A stretch of 64,000 nt of DNA, from positions 372,001 through 436,000 of the forward strand of contig NZ_CP082833.1 in the NCBI RefSeq assembly GCF_021278985.1, given 5' to 3'. The notes under the pieces were generated by a model that saw nothing but the letters and a program-made list of their open reading frames with translations, was not told where the DNA came from and did no database searches. Each line of letters starts with the position of its first letter. The first letter of the stretch is position 1. This stretch comes from Citrobacter rodentium NBRC 105723 = DSM 16636. Its GTDB lineage: Bacteria > Pseudomonadota > Gammaproteobacteria > Enterobacterales > Enterobacteriaceae. The translations under genes were made by a program, and so were the position numbers. Positions 26,844 through 39,021 of the stretch are shown in pieces.

Positions 26844-27557
26844 TTACTTACCGCTGGTCTGTTTCTGATGTGCGTCAAGGAACGCCTTCAACTCTTTCGG
26901 CCCCTGATAGCCCGGCACCACGTAGCCGTTGCTCAGCACCATCGCCGGCGTGCCGCTGACGCCAAACTGTACGCCCAGCGCGTAGTGGTTAGCGATGTCG
27001 ATATCGCAGGTGGCGGCCTGCACGCCCTTGCCCGCCATCGCGTCGTCAAAGGCCTTATTTTTATCTTTCGCGCACCAGATGGATTTCATATCTTTCTCCG
27101 CCTGGCTTTCCAGTCCCTGACGCGGGAAAGCCAGATAGCGCACGGTAATCCCCAGCGCGTTGTAATCCTTCATCTCTTCGTGCAGCTTGTGGCAATAGCC
27201 GCAGGTGATGTCGGTAAAGACGGTAATGACATGTTTTTCCTGCGGCGCTTTGTAAACGATCATCTCTTTTTCCAGCGCATTCAGGTTCTTCATTAGCAGC
27301 TGATTGGTCACGTTTACCGGACTCGCGCCGCTGACGTCGTACATCGGCCCCTGAATGATATGTTTGCCATCTTCGGTCACGTACAGCACGCCGCTATTGG
27401 TCATTACCGTTTTCATCCCGGCAACCGGCGCGGGCTGAATATCCGTGCTCTGGACGCCCAGTTTAGTCAGCGACTGACGAATCGCGGCGTCATCCGCATG
27501 CGCCAGACCGGAAAACGCGGTGGCCAGCAAAGTGAATATCATTAAACCTTTTTTCAT
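26844..27557 (-). CDS. dsbC: periplasmic disulfide isomerase DsbC
   Basis: 237 residues from the ATG at 27557, chosen because it starts the signal peptide MKKGLMIFTLLATAFSGLAHA. An N-terminal dimerisation domain is followed by a thioredoxin fold with active site CGYC (TDITCGYCHKLH) and a cis-Pro loop (SGTPAMV). Kept reduced by DsbD, it repairs wrongly paired disulfides. Confidence 0.96.
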   Translation of the reverse strand: MKKGLMIFTLLATAFSGLAHADDAAIRQSLTKLGVQSTDIQPAPVAGMKTVMTNSGVLYVTEDGKHIIQGPMYDVSGASPVNVTNQLLMKNLNALEKEMIVYKAPQEKHVITVFTDITCGYCHKLHEEMKDYNALGITVRYLAFPRQGLESQAEKDMKSIWCAKDKNKAFDDAMAGKGVQAATCDIDIANHYALGVQFGVSGTPAMVLSNGYVVPGYQGPKELKAFLDAHQKQTSGK

Positions 27558-27580
27558 AACTTTTCCTGTTCTTGCAGCTA

Positions 27581-28477
27581 TCATGCCCTTGGATGATGCT
27601 GTTGATGAAGTTGACGCAAGCGTTCGGTCGCGACATGGGTATAAATTTGCGTCGTGGAGAGATCGCTGTGTCCCAGCAGCATCTGCACCACGCGCAGGTC
27701 AGCGCCATGATTAAGCAAATGTGTCGCAAAGGCGTGACGCAAAACGTGCGGCGACAGCTTTTCGCTGTCGATTCCCGCCAGCACCGCATAATGTTTAATA
27801 CGATGCCAGAAAGTCTGGCGCGTCATCTGCTGCGCGCGCTGGCTGGGGAACAGCACGTCAATCGACACGCCGTTGAGTAGCCAGGGCCGCCCATGTTCCA
27901 GATACGTCTCCAGCCAGTACACCGCCTCTTCGCCCAGCGGAACGAGGCGCTCTTTGTTGCCTTTGCCGATCACGCGGACCACGCCCTGCCGCAGGCTGAC
28001 GTCGCTCATCGTTAGTCCGACAAGCTCCGACACGCGCAAACCGGTGGCGTAAAGGATCTCAAGCATCGCTTTATCGCGTAACTCCAGCGGCTGGTCAACC
28101 ACCGGCGCCTGTAATAATCTCTCCACCTGCGCTTCACTGAGATCTTTCGGCAGGCGCTGCGGCAGTTTGGGCGACGCCAGCGCGGCGCTCGGATCGTCCG
28201 GGCGAATCTTTTCGCGATACAGGTGCTGAAAAAGCCGACGCACCGCGCTCAGCAGCCGCGCCGTACTGGTCGCTTTATAACCGCCGTCCATCCTCTCGGC
28301 CAGCAGCGCCTGCAGATCCTCGCTTTGCGCGGTTTCCAGCGACGCCTTGCGATGCGCAAGCCACTCCACCAGCATGGTGAGATCGCGACGGTAGGCGCTC
28401 AGGGTGTTTTCCGCCAGATTTTTCTCCAGCCACAGCGCATCAAGAAACTGTTCGATGCGTGCGAGATCCTTTTCCAC
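27581..28477 (-). CDS. xerD: site-specific tyrosine recombinase XerD
   Basis: 298 residues from the GTG at 28477 (VEKDLARIEQFLDALW), which equals the E. coli length; the in-frame ATG at 28507 lacks a ribosome-binding site. With XerC it resolves chromosome dimers at dif under FtsK control. Catalytic residues: Arg in ATGLRVSEL, Lys in GKGNKERLV, HVLRHAFA, LLGHSDL, and the Tyr in TTQIYTHV. Confidence 0.95.
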   Translation of the reverse strand: MEKDLARIEQFLDALWLEKNLAENTLSAYRRDLTMLVEWLAHRKASLETAQSEDLQALLAERMDGGYKATSTARLLSAVRRLFQHLYREKIRPDDPSAALASPKLPQRLPKDLSEAQVERLLQAPVVDQPLELRDKAMLEILYATGLRVSELVGLTMSDVSLRQGVVRVIGKGNKERLVPLGEEAVYWLETYLEHGRPWLLNGVSIDVLFPSQRAQQMTRQTFWHRIKHYAVLAGIDSEKLSPHVLRHAFATHLLNHGADLRVVQMLLGHSDLSTTQIYTHVATERLRQLHQQHHPRA

Positions 28478-28577
28478 ATCTGCCTCTTTGGTTCTGTAAT
28501 CCGCCATTATGACTCAATGGTACGGGTTTCTGGTACACTACGCGTAAGGTCAAAGCAAGTATTGAGATGTTTACGTG

Positions 28578-29099
28578 ATGAAAATTGGTCTTTTTTATGG
28601 TTCCAGCACCTGCTACACCGAGATGGCGGCGGAAAAAATACGCGACATCATCGGCCCGGAGCTGGTCACGCTGCACAATCTGAAAGACGACGCGCCAGCC
28701 CTGATGGAGCAGTACGATGTCCTGATCCTCGGCATCCCGACCTGGGATTTCGGCGAAATCCAGGAGGACTGGGAAGCCGTCTGGGATCAACTGGACGAAC
28801 TCAACCTCGAAGGCAAAATTGTCGCGCTCTACGGCATGGGCGACCAGTTAGGCTACGGCGAATGGTTCCTTGATGCGCTGGGCATGCTGCATGACAAGCT
28901 GTCGACCAAAGGCGTCAGATTCGTCGGCTACTGGCCGACCGAGGGCTATGAATTCACCAGCCCGAAACCGGTTATCGCCGACGGCCAGCTGTTCGTCGGC
29001 CTGGCGCTCGATGAAACCAACCAGTACGATCTCAGCGATGAGCGTATTCAGGCCTGGTGCGAACAAATCCTCGGCGAAATGGCCGAACACTATGCCTGA
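28578..29099 (+). CDS. fldB: flavodoxin 2
   Basis: 173 residues with the FMN phosphate-binding loop GSSTCYTE and the flavin-stacking regions PTWDFGEIQEDW and GDQLGYGEWF. An electron carrier of the SoxRS-induced set. It is divergent from xerD. ATG at 28578, with an alternative GTG one codon earlier. Confidence 0.95.
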   Translation: MKIGLFYGSSTCYTEMAAEKIRDIIGPELVTLHNLKDDAPALMEQYDVLILGIPTWDFGEIQEDWEAVWDQLDELNLEGKIVALYGMGDQLGYGEWFLDALGMLHDKLSTKGVRFVGYWPTEGYEFTSPKPVIADGQLFVGLALDETNQYDLSDERIQAWCEQILGEMAEHYA

Positions 29100-29109
29100 A
29101 CGCCTCGAC

Positions 29110-29146
29110 CTGACGGCCCAGGTTTCGCCCCGACCGTCAGCTTTAG
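29110..29146. terminator. hairpin between convergent fldB and ygfX
   Basis: A 7-bp stem (CTGACGG, 29110-29116, with 29134-29140) is followed by CTTTAG. It sits in the 43-bp gap between the two stop codons and may serve both genes. Confidence 0.5.
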
Positions 29147-29550
29147 CGCTGCGTCGACGGTTGCAGCATCAGGCGGCAGAGATCGCGCCACTCCGCCTCA
29201 TCCATGCTGTCCGCCGCGATCCACAGGTGCTGGCGTTTACCGCCGTCTGAACGCAGGCGCAGCATCATCCCGGCTTTCATCATCCACGGGGCGCTGATAA
29301 CCGACCAGTCCTGCCCCTGCCAGTGCAGCCGGCCATCCATCAGCAGTTTCACCTCGCCCTGACAGGCATTAATTCGCCGCTGACTGCGAACGCAGTCAAA
29401 CACGACCAGTGAAAGTAATAACAACCACAGCGGCGTGTAACTCAACGGCCAAGGCATTAATAAAATCGCCGCGGCCACCAGGCCATGCAGGAGTAGCGAC
29501 AGCCACTGCGCGCGCCATGAGACGCGAAGATCAGATTGCCACAGGACCAC
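29143..29550 (-). CDS. ygfX: inner-membrane protein YgfX (CptA)
   Basis: 135 residues from the GTG at 29550, matching the E. coli start (VVLWQSDLRVSWRAQW). Two adjacent transmembrane helices (SLLLHGLVAAAILLMPWPL, TPLWLLLLSLVVFDCV) are followed by a cytoplasmic domain. In E. coli it pairs with SdhE; it has been proposed as a toxin acting on FtsZ/MreB, though other work ties the pair to flavinylation. Its start overlaps sdhE by 20 bp. Confidence 0.92.
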   Translation of the reverse strand: MVLWQSDLRVSWRAQWLSLLLHGLVAAAILLMPWPLSYTPLWLLLLSLVVFDCVRSQRRINACQGEVKLLMDGRLHWQGQDWSVISAPWMMKAGMMLRLRSDGGKRQHLWIAADSMDEAEWRDLCRLMLQPSTQR

Positions 29551-29797
29551 GATCCCGATTCCGTATCTGGATGAGTCGTACCATCTGCTCCAGTTCAGCA
29601 TCTGCCGGTTTACCGTGATTCATTAACCAGTTAAATAAATCTGGATCGTCACACTCCAGCAGGCGGACGAAAATGCGTTTTTCCGCATCGCTTAACGTGT
29701 CGTATTCATGTTCGAAAAACGGCATGATTGAAATATCGAGTTCACGCATACCGCGACGGCATGCCCAGTGAATACGTGCTTTATTGTTAATATCCAT
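29531..29797 (-). CDS. sdhE: FAD assembly factor SdhE
   Basis: 88 residues containing the RGxxE-type flavinylation motif (RRGMRELD). It promotes covalent FAD attachment to the succinate dehydrogenase and fumarate reductase flavoproteins. Upstream partner of ygfX in a two-gene operon. Confidence 0.95.
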   Translation of the reverse strand: MDINNKARIHWACRRGMRELDISIMPFFEHEYDTLSDAEKRIFVRLLECDDPDLFNWLMNHGKPADAELEQMVRLIQIRNRDRGPVAI

Positions 29798-30053
29798 GAT
29801 CTTCTTCCTGTCTCACGAAAATGAGCTATCCGGCTATTGTAACGTGTTTTTCATCGTAGTTTGCGGGAATATCGATAACCGCAAGCACGATCGCCATTTA
29901 ATTCCACAGTAAGACAAGGGTTTCATTAATCGCGGATAACGCCTCGCAATACGAGTAATAAGGCACAAATGGGATGATTAAAGCGCTTGCATTGGGCAAT
30001 AGCTCTTTTACCATTAGTCATTATTACTGCGTTAAGCAAATCAGGACATTATT

Positions 30054-31034
30054 ATGGCATTTACACCCTTTCCACCTCGTCAGCCGTCAGCTTCCGCCCG
30101 TTTGCCCCTGACGCTGATGACGCTCGACGACTGGGCGCTGGCCACGATTACCGGCGCTGACAGCGAAAAGTATATTCAGGGCCAGGTGACTGCCGATGTG
30201 AGTCAGTTGACGGAACAGCAGCACGTGCTGGCGGCCCACTGTGACGCTAAAGGCAAAATGTGGAGTCCTCTGCGGCTGTTCCGCGACGGCGAAGGCTTTG
30301 CGTGGATTGAGCGCCGCAGCCTGCGTGAATCGCAATTGACCGAACTGAAAAAATACGCCGTGTTCTCGAAAGTGGTTATCGCCCCGGACGACGAGCGCGT
30401 GCTGCTTGGCGTCGCAGGCTTTCAGGCGCGCGCCGCGCTGGCGAACCTGTTTGGCGAACTGCCGGACGCTGAAAAACCGGTCACCCGCGACGGCGCCACC
30501 ACCGTGCTGTGGTTTGCGCATCCGGCGGAGCGTTTCCTGCTGGTCACCGATGCCGCCACCGCGGAAACTCTCTGCGAGAAACTGCGCGGCGAAGCGGAGC
30601 TGAACAACAGCCAGCAGTGGCTGGCGCTGGATATCGAAGCCGGTATTCCGGTGATAGACGCGGCGAACAGCGCGCAGTTCATTCCTCAGGCCACTAATAT
30701 TCAGGCGCTGGGCGGCATTAGCTTTAAAAAAGGCTGCTATACCGGCCAGGAGATGGTCGCCCGGGCGAAATTCCGCGGCGCCAACAAGCGGGCGTTGTGG
30801 TATCTGGCGGGTAAGGCCAGCCGCGTTCCGGAAGCCGGGGAAGACCTGGAGCTGCAGATGGGAGAAAACTGGCGCCGAACCGGCACGGTGCTCGCCGCAG
30901 CGCAACTGGATGACGGACAGGTGCTGGTGCAGGTAGTGATGAACAACGATATGGAAGCCGACAGCGTATTCCGCGTTCGCGACGATGCCGGTACGCTGCA
31001 CATTAAACCGCTGCCCTATTCGCTGGAAGAGTAA
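30054..31034 (+). CDS. ygfZ: folate-binding Fe-S/tRNA-modification protein YgfZ
   Basis: 326 residues. Related to GcvT. The family signature KGCYTGQEMVARAKFRG, with its essential Cys, is present. YgfZ uses tetrahydrofolate to support the activity of certain Fe-S enzymes such as MiaB. The 256-bp upstream gap from sdhE carries only its promoter region. Confidence 0.95.
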   Translation: MAFTPFPPRQPSASARLPLTLMTLDDWALATITGADSEKYIQGQVTADVSQLTEQQHVLAAHCDAKGKMWSPLRLFRDGEGFAWIERRSLRESQLTELKKYAVFSKVVIAPDDERVLLGVAGFQARAALANLFGELPDAEKPVTRDGATTVLWFAHPAERFLLVTDAATAETLCEKLRGEAELNNSQQWLALDIEAGIPVIDAANSAQFIPQATNIQALGGISFKKGCYTGQEMVARAKFRGANKRALWYLAGKASRVPEAGEDLELQMGENWRRTGTVLAAAQLDDGQVLVQVVMNNDMEADSVFRVRDDAGTLHIKPLPYSLEE

Positions 31035-31040
31035 AAACAT

Positions 31041-31113
31041 GCCTGATGGCGCTACGCTTATCAGGCCTACCCGGCGAACCGTAGGCCGGATAAGGCGTTA
31101 GCCGTCATCCGGC
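31041..31113. repeat. REP/BIME element between ygfZ and yqfA
   Basis: Inverted REP units (GCCTGATGGCGCTACGC...CAGGCCTAC and GTAGGCCGGATAAGGCG...ATCCGGCA) lie between two convergent genes. Confidence 0.88.
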
Positions 31114-31115
31114 AA

Positions 31116-31778
31116 TTATTGCGCCTGCCCGACGTACAGATAAATGGCGAGGAAATGGCACACGCTGCCGCCGAGTACAAAGCCGTGCCAGATGGCATGG
31201 TTGTACGGAATACGCTTGCAGACGTAAAAAATCACCCCCAGCGAATAGACCACGCCGCCAACCGCCAGCAACGTTACGCCGCCTGCCGCCAGCTTAATCG
31301 CTAACTGGTACACCACAATCAGCGACAGCCAGCCCATCGTCAGATAGGTCACCAGCGACAGCACCTTAAAGCGGTGCGCAATGGTCAGCTTAAACAGAAT
31401 ACCGAGCAGCGCCAGACCCCAGATCACCATCATCAGCCCGCGCGCCAGCGGTGAATCCAGACCCACCAGCAGAAACGGCGTATAGGTACCGGCAATCAGC
31501 AAATAGATTGCGCAGTGGTCGAACTTTTTCAGCCACACCTTGGCGCGCTGATGCGGGATTGCGTGATACAGCGTGGAGGCCAGAAACAGCAAAATCATGC
31601 TGCCGCCATACAGACTGTAACTGGCGATCGCCGTCGTACCAGCGTTCATATCCACCGCCTGTACCAGTAACAGCACCAGGCCGACAATACCAAACACCAG
31701 CCCGATGCCGTGACTGATGCTGTTGGCGATCTCCTCCGCCAGTGAATATCCCTGGGCGATTAATGGCTTCTGGACCAT
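31116..31778 (-). CDS. yqfA: HlyIII/YqfA family membrane protein
   Basis: 220 residues with about seven transmembrane helices. It has the conserved N-terminal EEIANSISHGIG and the metal-ligand motifs STLYHA and C-terminal IWHGFVLGGSVCHFLA of the PAQR/hemolysin III superfamily. The physiological role in enterobacteria is unclear. Confidence 0.92.
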   Translation of the reverse strand: MVQKPLIAQGYSLAEEIANSISHGIGLVFGIVGLVLLLVQAVDMNAGTTAIASYSLYGGSMILLFLASTLYHAIPHQRAKVWLKKFDHCAIYLLIAGTYTPFLLVGLDSPLARGLMMVIWGLALLGILFKLTIAHRFKVLSLVTYLTMGWLSLIVVYQLAIKLAAGGVTLLAVGGVVYSLGVIFYVCKRIPYNHAIWHGFVLGGSVCHFLAIYLYVGQAQ

Positions 31779-31940
31779 AGCTTACTCCGGAAAGACGAAC
31801 ACATTCGTGATTGCCTCTCTAGCGTAACTGAGAATGGTTCCAGTGAACACCTGTTAGCTAAAATAAAAACAACAACTAAATAAAATATTACAAATCATCA
31901 ACCTGGAGTTAAAATCTCGACTTACAACTGTTAGTCAAAC

Positions 31941-32252
31941 TCAAAGACATTTAAAATCAATCACATAAAAATGCGTCTCATTCGGGTAAATTTCGCTAAT
32001 CACCCGTTTCAGTTCATCAAGCGTCATGTTTTCCTGCTGCGCGTGTTTTTCCGTCAGCGTCTCCAGCGTGACGGTCGACGTCGCAACCACTTCAATCGTG
32101 CAGAAATAAATGTCATCTTCGAAGCGCCCTACCCGCAAAATATCCCCTGCCCTGAAGTGCGATTCTGACGCATCGCGAATGGTGATAGTTTTCCGGCCTG
32201 CCAGAATATCGTCCTGGAAGCGCTGAAAAAAAGTTATGTCATTTGGCTGCAT
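31941..32252 (-). CDS. yqfB: N4-acetylcytidine amidohydrolase (ASCH domain)
   Basis: 103 residues, the E. coli length. The ASCH fold has catalytic Lys/Thr/Glu positions in TFFQRFQDDILAGRKTITIRD and FCTIEVV. E. coli YqfB hydrolyses N4-acetylcytidine to cytidine, a nucleoside salvage step. Confidence 0.92.
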   Translation of the reverse strand: MQPNDITFFQRFQDDILAGRKTITIRDASESHFRAGDILRVGRFEDDIYFCTIEVVATSTVTLETLTEKHAQQENMTLDELKRVISEIYPNETHFYVIDFKCL

Positions 32253-32441
32253 GTTATTAATCCCTGAAGAGAAAGACGGTTTACGATATTACCACGCAAA
32301 TTTCAGGCAATGATAATGCAGGCGCCCTGCGCTCTCCGTCGGAAAGTTTCACTTAAAAAACATCGGCTTTGTTATATCGTGACATTTACCTTCCCTTTGT
32401 TAGACTCAAATCAATTTGCATCAATTTGAGGCGACGCAACG

Positions 32442-33876
32442 ATGAAAAAACTCACCTTAGCGAAAGATTTCTTATGGGGCGGCGCGGTCGCGGCGCATCA
32501 GGTGGAAGGCGGCTGGAATAAGGGCGGCAAAGGCCCGAGCATTTGTGACGTTCTGACCGGCGGCGCCCACGGCGTACCGCGTGAAATTACTCAGCAGGTC
32601 ATGCCGGGAAAATACTATCCGAACCACGAAGCGGTGGATTTTTATAGTCACTATTAAAGAAGACATCAAACTGTTTGCCGAAATGGGCTTCAAATGTTTT
32701 CGCACCTCCATCGCCTGGACGCGCATCTTCCCGCAGGGTGACGAAACGCAGCCGAATGAAGAAGGGCTGAAGTTCTACGACGATATGTTTGATGAGTTGC
32801 TCAAATACAACATCGAACCGGTGATCACCCTCTCTCACTTTGAAATGCCCCTGCATCTGGTCCGGCAGTACGGCGGCTGGACCAACCGCAAGGTGGTGGA
32901 CTTCTTTGTCCGTTTCGCGGAAGTGGTGTTCGAACGCTACAAACATAAGGTCAAATACTGGATGACCTTCAATGAGATCAACAACCAGCGCAACTGGCGC
33001 GCGCAGCTGTTTGGCTACTGCTGCTCGGGCGTGGTGTATACCGAACACGATAACCCTGAAGAGACGATGTATCAGGTGCTGCACCATCAGTTTGTCGCCA
33101 GCGCGCTGGCGGTGAAAGCCGCGCGTCGCATTAATCCGCAGATGAAGGTTGGCTGTATGCTGGCGATGGTGGCGCTGTATCCCTTCTCCTGTAAGCCGGA
33201 AGATGTAATGTTCGCCCAGGAGTCGATGCGCGAGCGCTATGTGTTCACCGACGTTCAGCTTCGCGGTTACTACCCCTCTTACGTGCTGAACGAGTGGCAG
33301 CGCCGCGGTTTCACCATTCAGATGGAAGACGGCGACACGGATATTCTGCGCGAAGGCACCTGCGACTATTTGGGCTTCAGCTATTACATGACCAACGCGG
33401 TGAAAGCCGAAGGCGGCAGCGGGGATGCGATTTCCGGTTTTGAGGGCAGCGTGCCGAACCCGCACGTGAAAGCCTCCGACTGGGGCTGGCAGATCGATCC
33501 GGTTGGCCTGCGTTACTCCCTGTGCGAACTGTACGAGCGCTATCAGAAGCCGCTGTTTATCGTCGAAAACGGCTTTGGCGCATACGATAAAGTCGAAGCG
33601 GACGGCAGCATCAATGACGATTATCGCATCGACTACCTGCGCGCCCATATCGCAGAGATGATCAAGGCGGTAACGTATGACGGCGTGGAGCTAATGGGCT
33701 ACACCCCGTGGGGCTGCATCGACTGCGTCTCGTTCACTACCGGTCAGTACAGCAAACGCTATGGCTTTATTTACGTTAACAAGCATGACGACGGCACGGG
33801 CGATATGTCGCGTTCCCGTAAAAAGAGCTTTAACTGGTATAAAGAGGTGATTGCCAGCAACGGCGAGAATCTGTAA
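32442..33876 (+). pseudogene. bglA: 6-phospho-beta-glucosidase BglA, single-base frameshift
   Basis: The GH1 family 6-phospho-beta-glucosidase would be 477 residues, but an extra T near 32656 (CACTATTAAAGAAG instead of CACTATAAAGAAG) creates TAA after DFYSHY. The rest of the gene is intact in the +1 frame: acid/base Glu in TFNEINN, nucleophile in FIVENGFGA, C-terminus IASNGENL. With only one lesion this is a recent inactivation, or possibly a sequencing error. A downstream start giving the C-terminal ~85% would lack the N-terminal barrel strands. Confidence 0.93.
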
Positions 33877-33960
33877 CTGTGATTGTCGGGTGGTGGCTTC
33901 GCCTTAAGCGGTATCGCTGCCCCCGTAACCTACGACGAGTGCTATTGCATTAGCTTTCCC

Positions 33961-34007
33961 CTATAAAAAAGCCGGGTGGCGCTTGCGCTTACCCGGCCTA
34001 TAGTATG
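33961..34007. repeat. REP-like stem-loop between bglA and gcvP
   Basis: GCCGGGTGGCGCTTGCGC...TACCCGGCC inverted repeat next to a run of A residues, a likely transcription end for gcvP. The interval 33877-33960 has a diverged REP unit and no gene. Confidence 0.75.
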
Positions 34008-34016
34008 GCAGAAAGA

Positions 34017-36890
<2,874 letters not shown>

Positions 36891-36934
36891 GGGCGATGGT
36901 TCCTGAAACGTGCAGTGAATCGTGATTGTCTCGA

Positions 36935-37055
36935 TCTGTATGCCCGGCGGCGCTTGCGCTTCGGGCCTTTGCTCTGGTTACGTGCCCGGCGGCGCTAACG
37001 CTTACCGGGCCTACGCTCGTCTGTAGGCAGGATAAGCGCAGCGCCATCCGGCAAA
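36935..37055. repeat. BIME cluster between gcvH and gcvP
   Basis: Several REP units (GCCCGGCGGCGCTTGCGC, TACCGGGCC, TAGGCAGGATAAGCGC, CATCCGGC) lie in the 172-bp gap inside the gcv operon. They probably stabilise upstream mRNA and set gcvH and gcvP levels apart. Confidence 0.85.
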
Positions 37056-37062
37056 AGCGTAT

Positions 37063-37452
37063 TTACTCGTCTTCGAGTAATGCTTCATACGCGCTGGCAT
37101 CCAGCAGCGAATCCAGTTCGCTCTCATCGCTGGCCTTGATTTTGAAGATCCAGCCTGCGCCATACGGCTCGCTGTTGACCTGCTCCGGAGAGTCGCTCAG
37201 CGCGTCGTTAACGGCCACGATTTCGCCGCTAATTGGCGCATAGATGTCAGACGCCGCCTTCACCGACTCGGCTACCGCGCAGTCGTCGCCTGCGCTGACG
37301 GTCGCGCCCACTTCCGGCAGGTCAACAAAAACCATATCGCCCAGCAGTTCCTGAGCGTGTTCGGTAATCCCCACGGTGTAAGAGCCGTCTGCCTCTTTGC
37401 GCAGCCATTCGTGTTCTTTGCTGTATTTCAGTTCTGCTGGTACGTTGCTCAT
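37063..37452 (-). CDS. gcvH: glycine cleavage system H protein
   Basis: 129 residues. The lipoyl-carrier protein; the lipoylated Lys lies in VAESVKAASDIYAPISGE. It shuttles the aminomethyl group between GcvP, GcvT and Lpd. lplA, able to attach lipoate, lies later in the same window. Confidence 0.97.
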   Translation of the reverse strand: MSNVPAELKYSKEHEWLRKEADGSYTVGITEHAQELLGDMVFVDLPEVGATVSAGDDCAVAESVKAASDIYAPISGEIVAVNDALSDSPEQVNSEPYGAGWIFKIKASDESELDSLLDASAYEALLEDE

Positions 37453-37477
37453 TAATCAATCTCCAGAAAAGGATGAA

Positions 37478-38572
37478 TCACGCGACGGCTTTGCCGTTAC
37501 GCACAAAAACAGGTTTAGTCACTTTCACCGGCATTTCGCGGTTACGGATCTGCACTATCGCCGTCTCGCCAATGCCTTCCGGCACGCGCGCCAGCGCAAT
37601 GCTGTAGCCCAGCGTCGGGGAGAAGGTGCCGCTGGTGATCACGCCTTCGCGCTGATTGCCCTGCGCATCGGTAAAGCGCACCGGTAGTTCATTACGCAGC
37701 ACGCCTTTTTCGGTCATCACCAGGCCCACCAGTTGTTCAGTGCCTTTCTCGCGCTGCATCTCCAGCGCTTCACGCCCGATAAAGTCGCGGTCAGCCGGTT
37801 CCCAGGCGATGGTCCAGCCCATATTGGCCGCCAGCGGCGAAATCCCCTCGTCCATCTCCTGGCCGTACAGGTTCATCCCTGCTTCCAGACGCAGCGTATC
37901 GCGCGCGCCGAGACCGCATGGCTTCACGCCCGCCTCCACCAGCGCGTGCCAGAAATCCGCCGCCTTTTCGTTCGGCATCGCAATTTCATAGCCCGCTTCG
38001 CCGGTGTAGCCGGTAGTGGCGATAAACAGGTCGCCTGCCTGCACGCCAAAGAACGGCTTCATGCCTTCCACCGCCTGACGCTGCTCGTCGGTAAACAGCG
38101 TGGCGGCTTTCGCCTGCGCGTTCGGCCCCTGTACCGCAATCAGCGACAGGTCGTCACGAACGGTAATCTCAATGGCGTAAGGTTCGGCGTGTTGGGTGAT
38201 CCAGGAGAGGTCTTTTTCGCGGGTGGCGGAGTTAACAACGAGGCGGAAGAAGTCTTCGGTAAAGTAATAAACAATCAGGTCATCTATCACGCCGCCCGAA
38301 GCGTTGAGCATACCGGAGTACAGGGCTTTGCCGGTTCTGGTGAGCTTCGCTACGTCGTTCGCCAGCAGATAACGCAAAAACTCCCGGGTGCGGCTGCCGT
38401 GCAGATCGACGATGGTCATATGCGACACATCAAACATCCCGGCGTCGGTGCGGACCGCATGGTGTTCATCAAGCTGAGAACCGTAATGCAGGGGCATCAT
38501 CCAGCCATGAAAATCGACCATGCGCGCGCCACATAGCGTGTGTTGTTCGTACAAAGGAGTCTGTTGAGCCAT
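37478..38572 (-). CDS. gcvT: aminomethyltransferase, T protein
   Basis: 364 residues from the ATG at 38572 (MAQQTPLYEQHTLCGARMVDFHGW), the family start. Transfers the methylene group from GcvH to tetrahydrofolate and releases ammonia. Catalytic Asp region in GARDTLRLEAGMNLYG. First gene of gcvTHP. Confidence 0.97.
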   Translation of the reverse strand: MAQQTPLYEQHTLCGARMVDFHGWMMPLHYGSQLDEHHAVRTDAGMFDVSHMTIVDLHGSRTREFLRYLLANDVAKLTRTGKALYSGMLNASGGVIDDLIVYYFTEDFFRLVVNSATREKDLSWITQHAEPYAIEITVRDDLSLIAVQGPNAQAKAATLFTDEQRQAVEGMKPFFGVQAGDLFIATTGYTGEAGYEIAMPNEKAADFWHALVEAGVKPCGLGARDTLRLEAGMNLYGQEMDEGISPLAANMGWTIAWEPADRDFIGREALEMQREKGTEQLVGLVMTEKGVLRNELPVRFTDAQGNQREGVITSGTFSPTLGYSIALARVPEGIGETAIVQIRNREMPVKVTKPVFVRNGKAVA

Positions 38573-38945
38573 CTTGTCCTCATTGAATAAGCGGGGCTGA
38601 CAACCATTTCGCGATGCAATTTTCACCACGAAACCCGGCATCGAAGCCATTTCCCGGCCCCGACGCAAACGTTCTCTTTGACCCTGAACTTACCACCGAA
38701 CCCGGCGCTAAACCATAAGACAAAATTAATCATCACATTAGCTTATGACAAAATTTCACCTGTCGGGCAAAAACACAATACTCTGCATTGTGCACCCTAA
38801 CGCCATATATTATTCCAGTCAAAATGGTATAAATCGGCATAATAAAATATTAAATACGGAAAAGTTGTCAAAAATCGCGAAATTGAAAAATCCTAAAATT
38901 AGAAAAAGTAATGCGAAATCAGCGGTGAAATTAGTTTATTTCAAA
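38573..38945 (-). promoter_or_regulatory. gcvTHP control region
   Basis: About 370 bp with no gene, very AT-rich from 38,715 to 38,940. In E. coli the matching region binds Lrp, GcvA/GcvR, PurR and CRP and bends strongly. AT-rich tracts are visible, but I cannot place the individual sites. Confidence 0.6.
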
Positions 38946-38952
38946 TGAGCAA

Positions 38953-38985
38953 ACGCTCCCGGCAACGCTGCCGGGAGAGAGAAAT
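38953..38985 (-). terminator. hairpin downstream of ubiI
   Basis: CTCCCGGCAACGCTGCCGGGAG forms an 8-bp GC-rich stem, some 40 bp past the ubiI stop codon. Only a weak T-run follows, so it may be a stabilising hairpin rather than a strong terminator. Confidence 0.5.
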
Positions 38986-39021
38986 GTGACGGGTTTCAAA
39001 CTATGAGAATGAGGAGGATGT

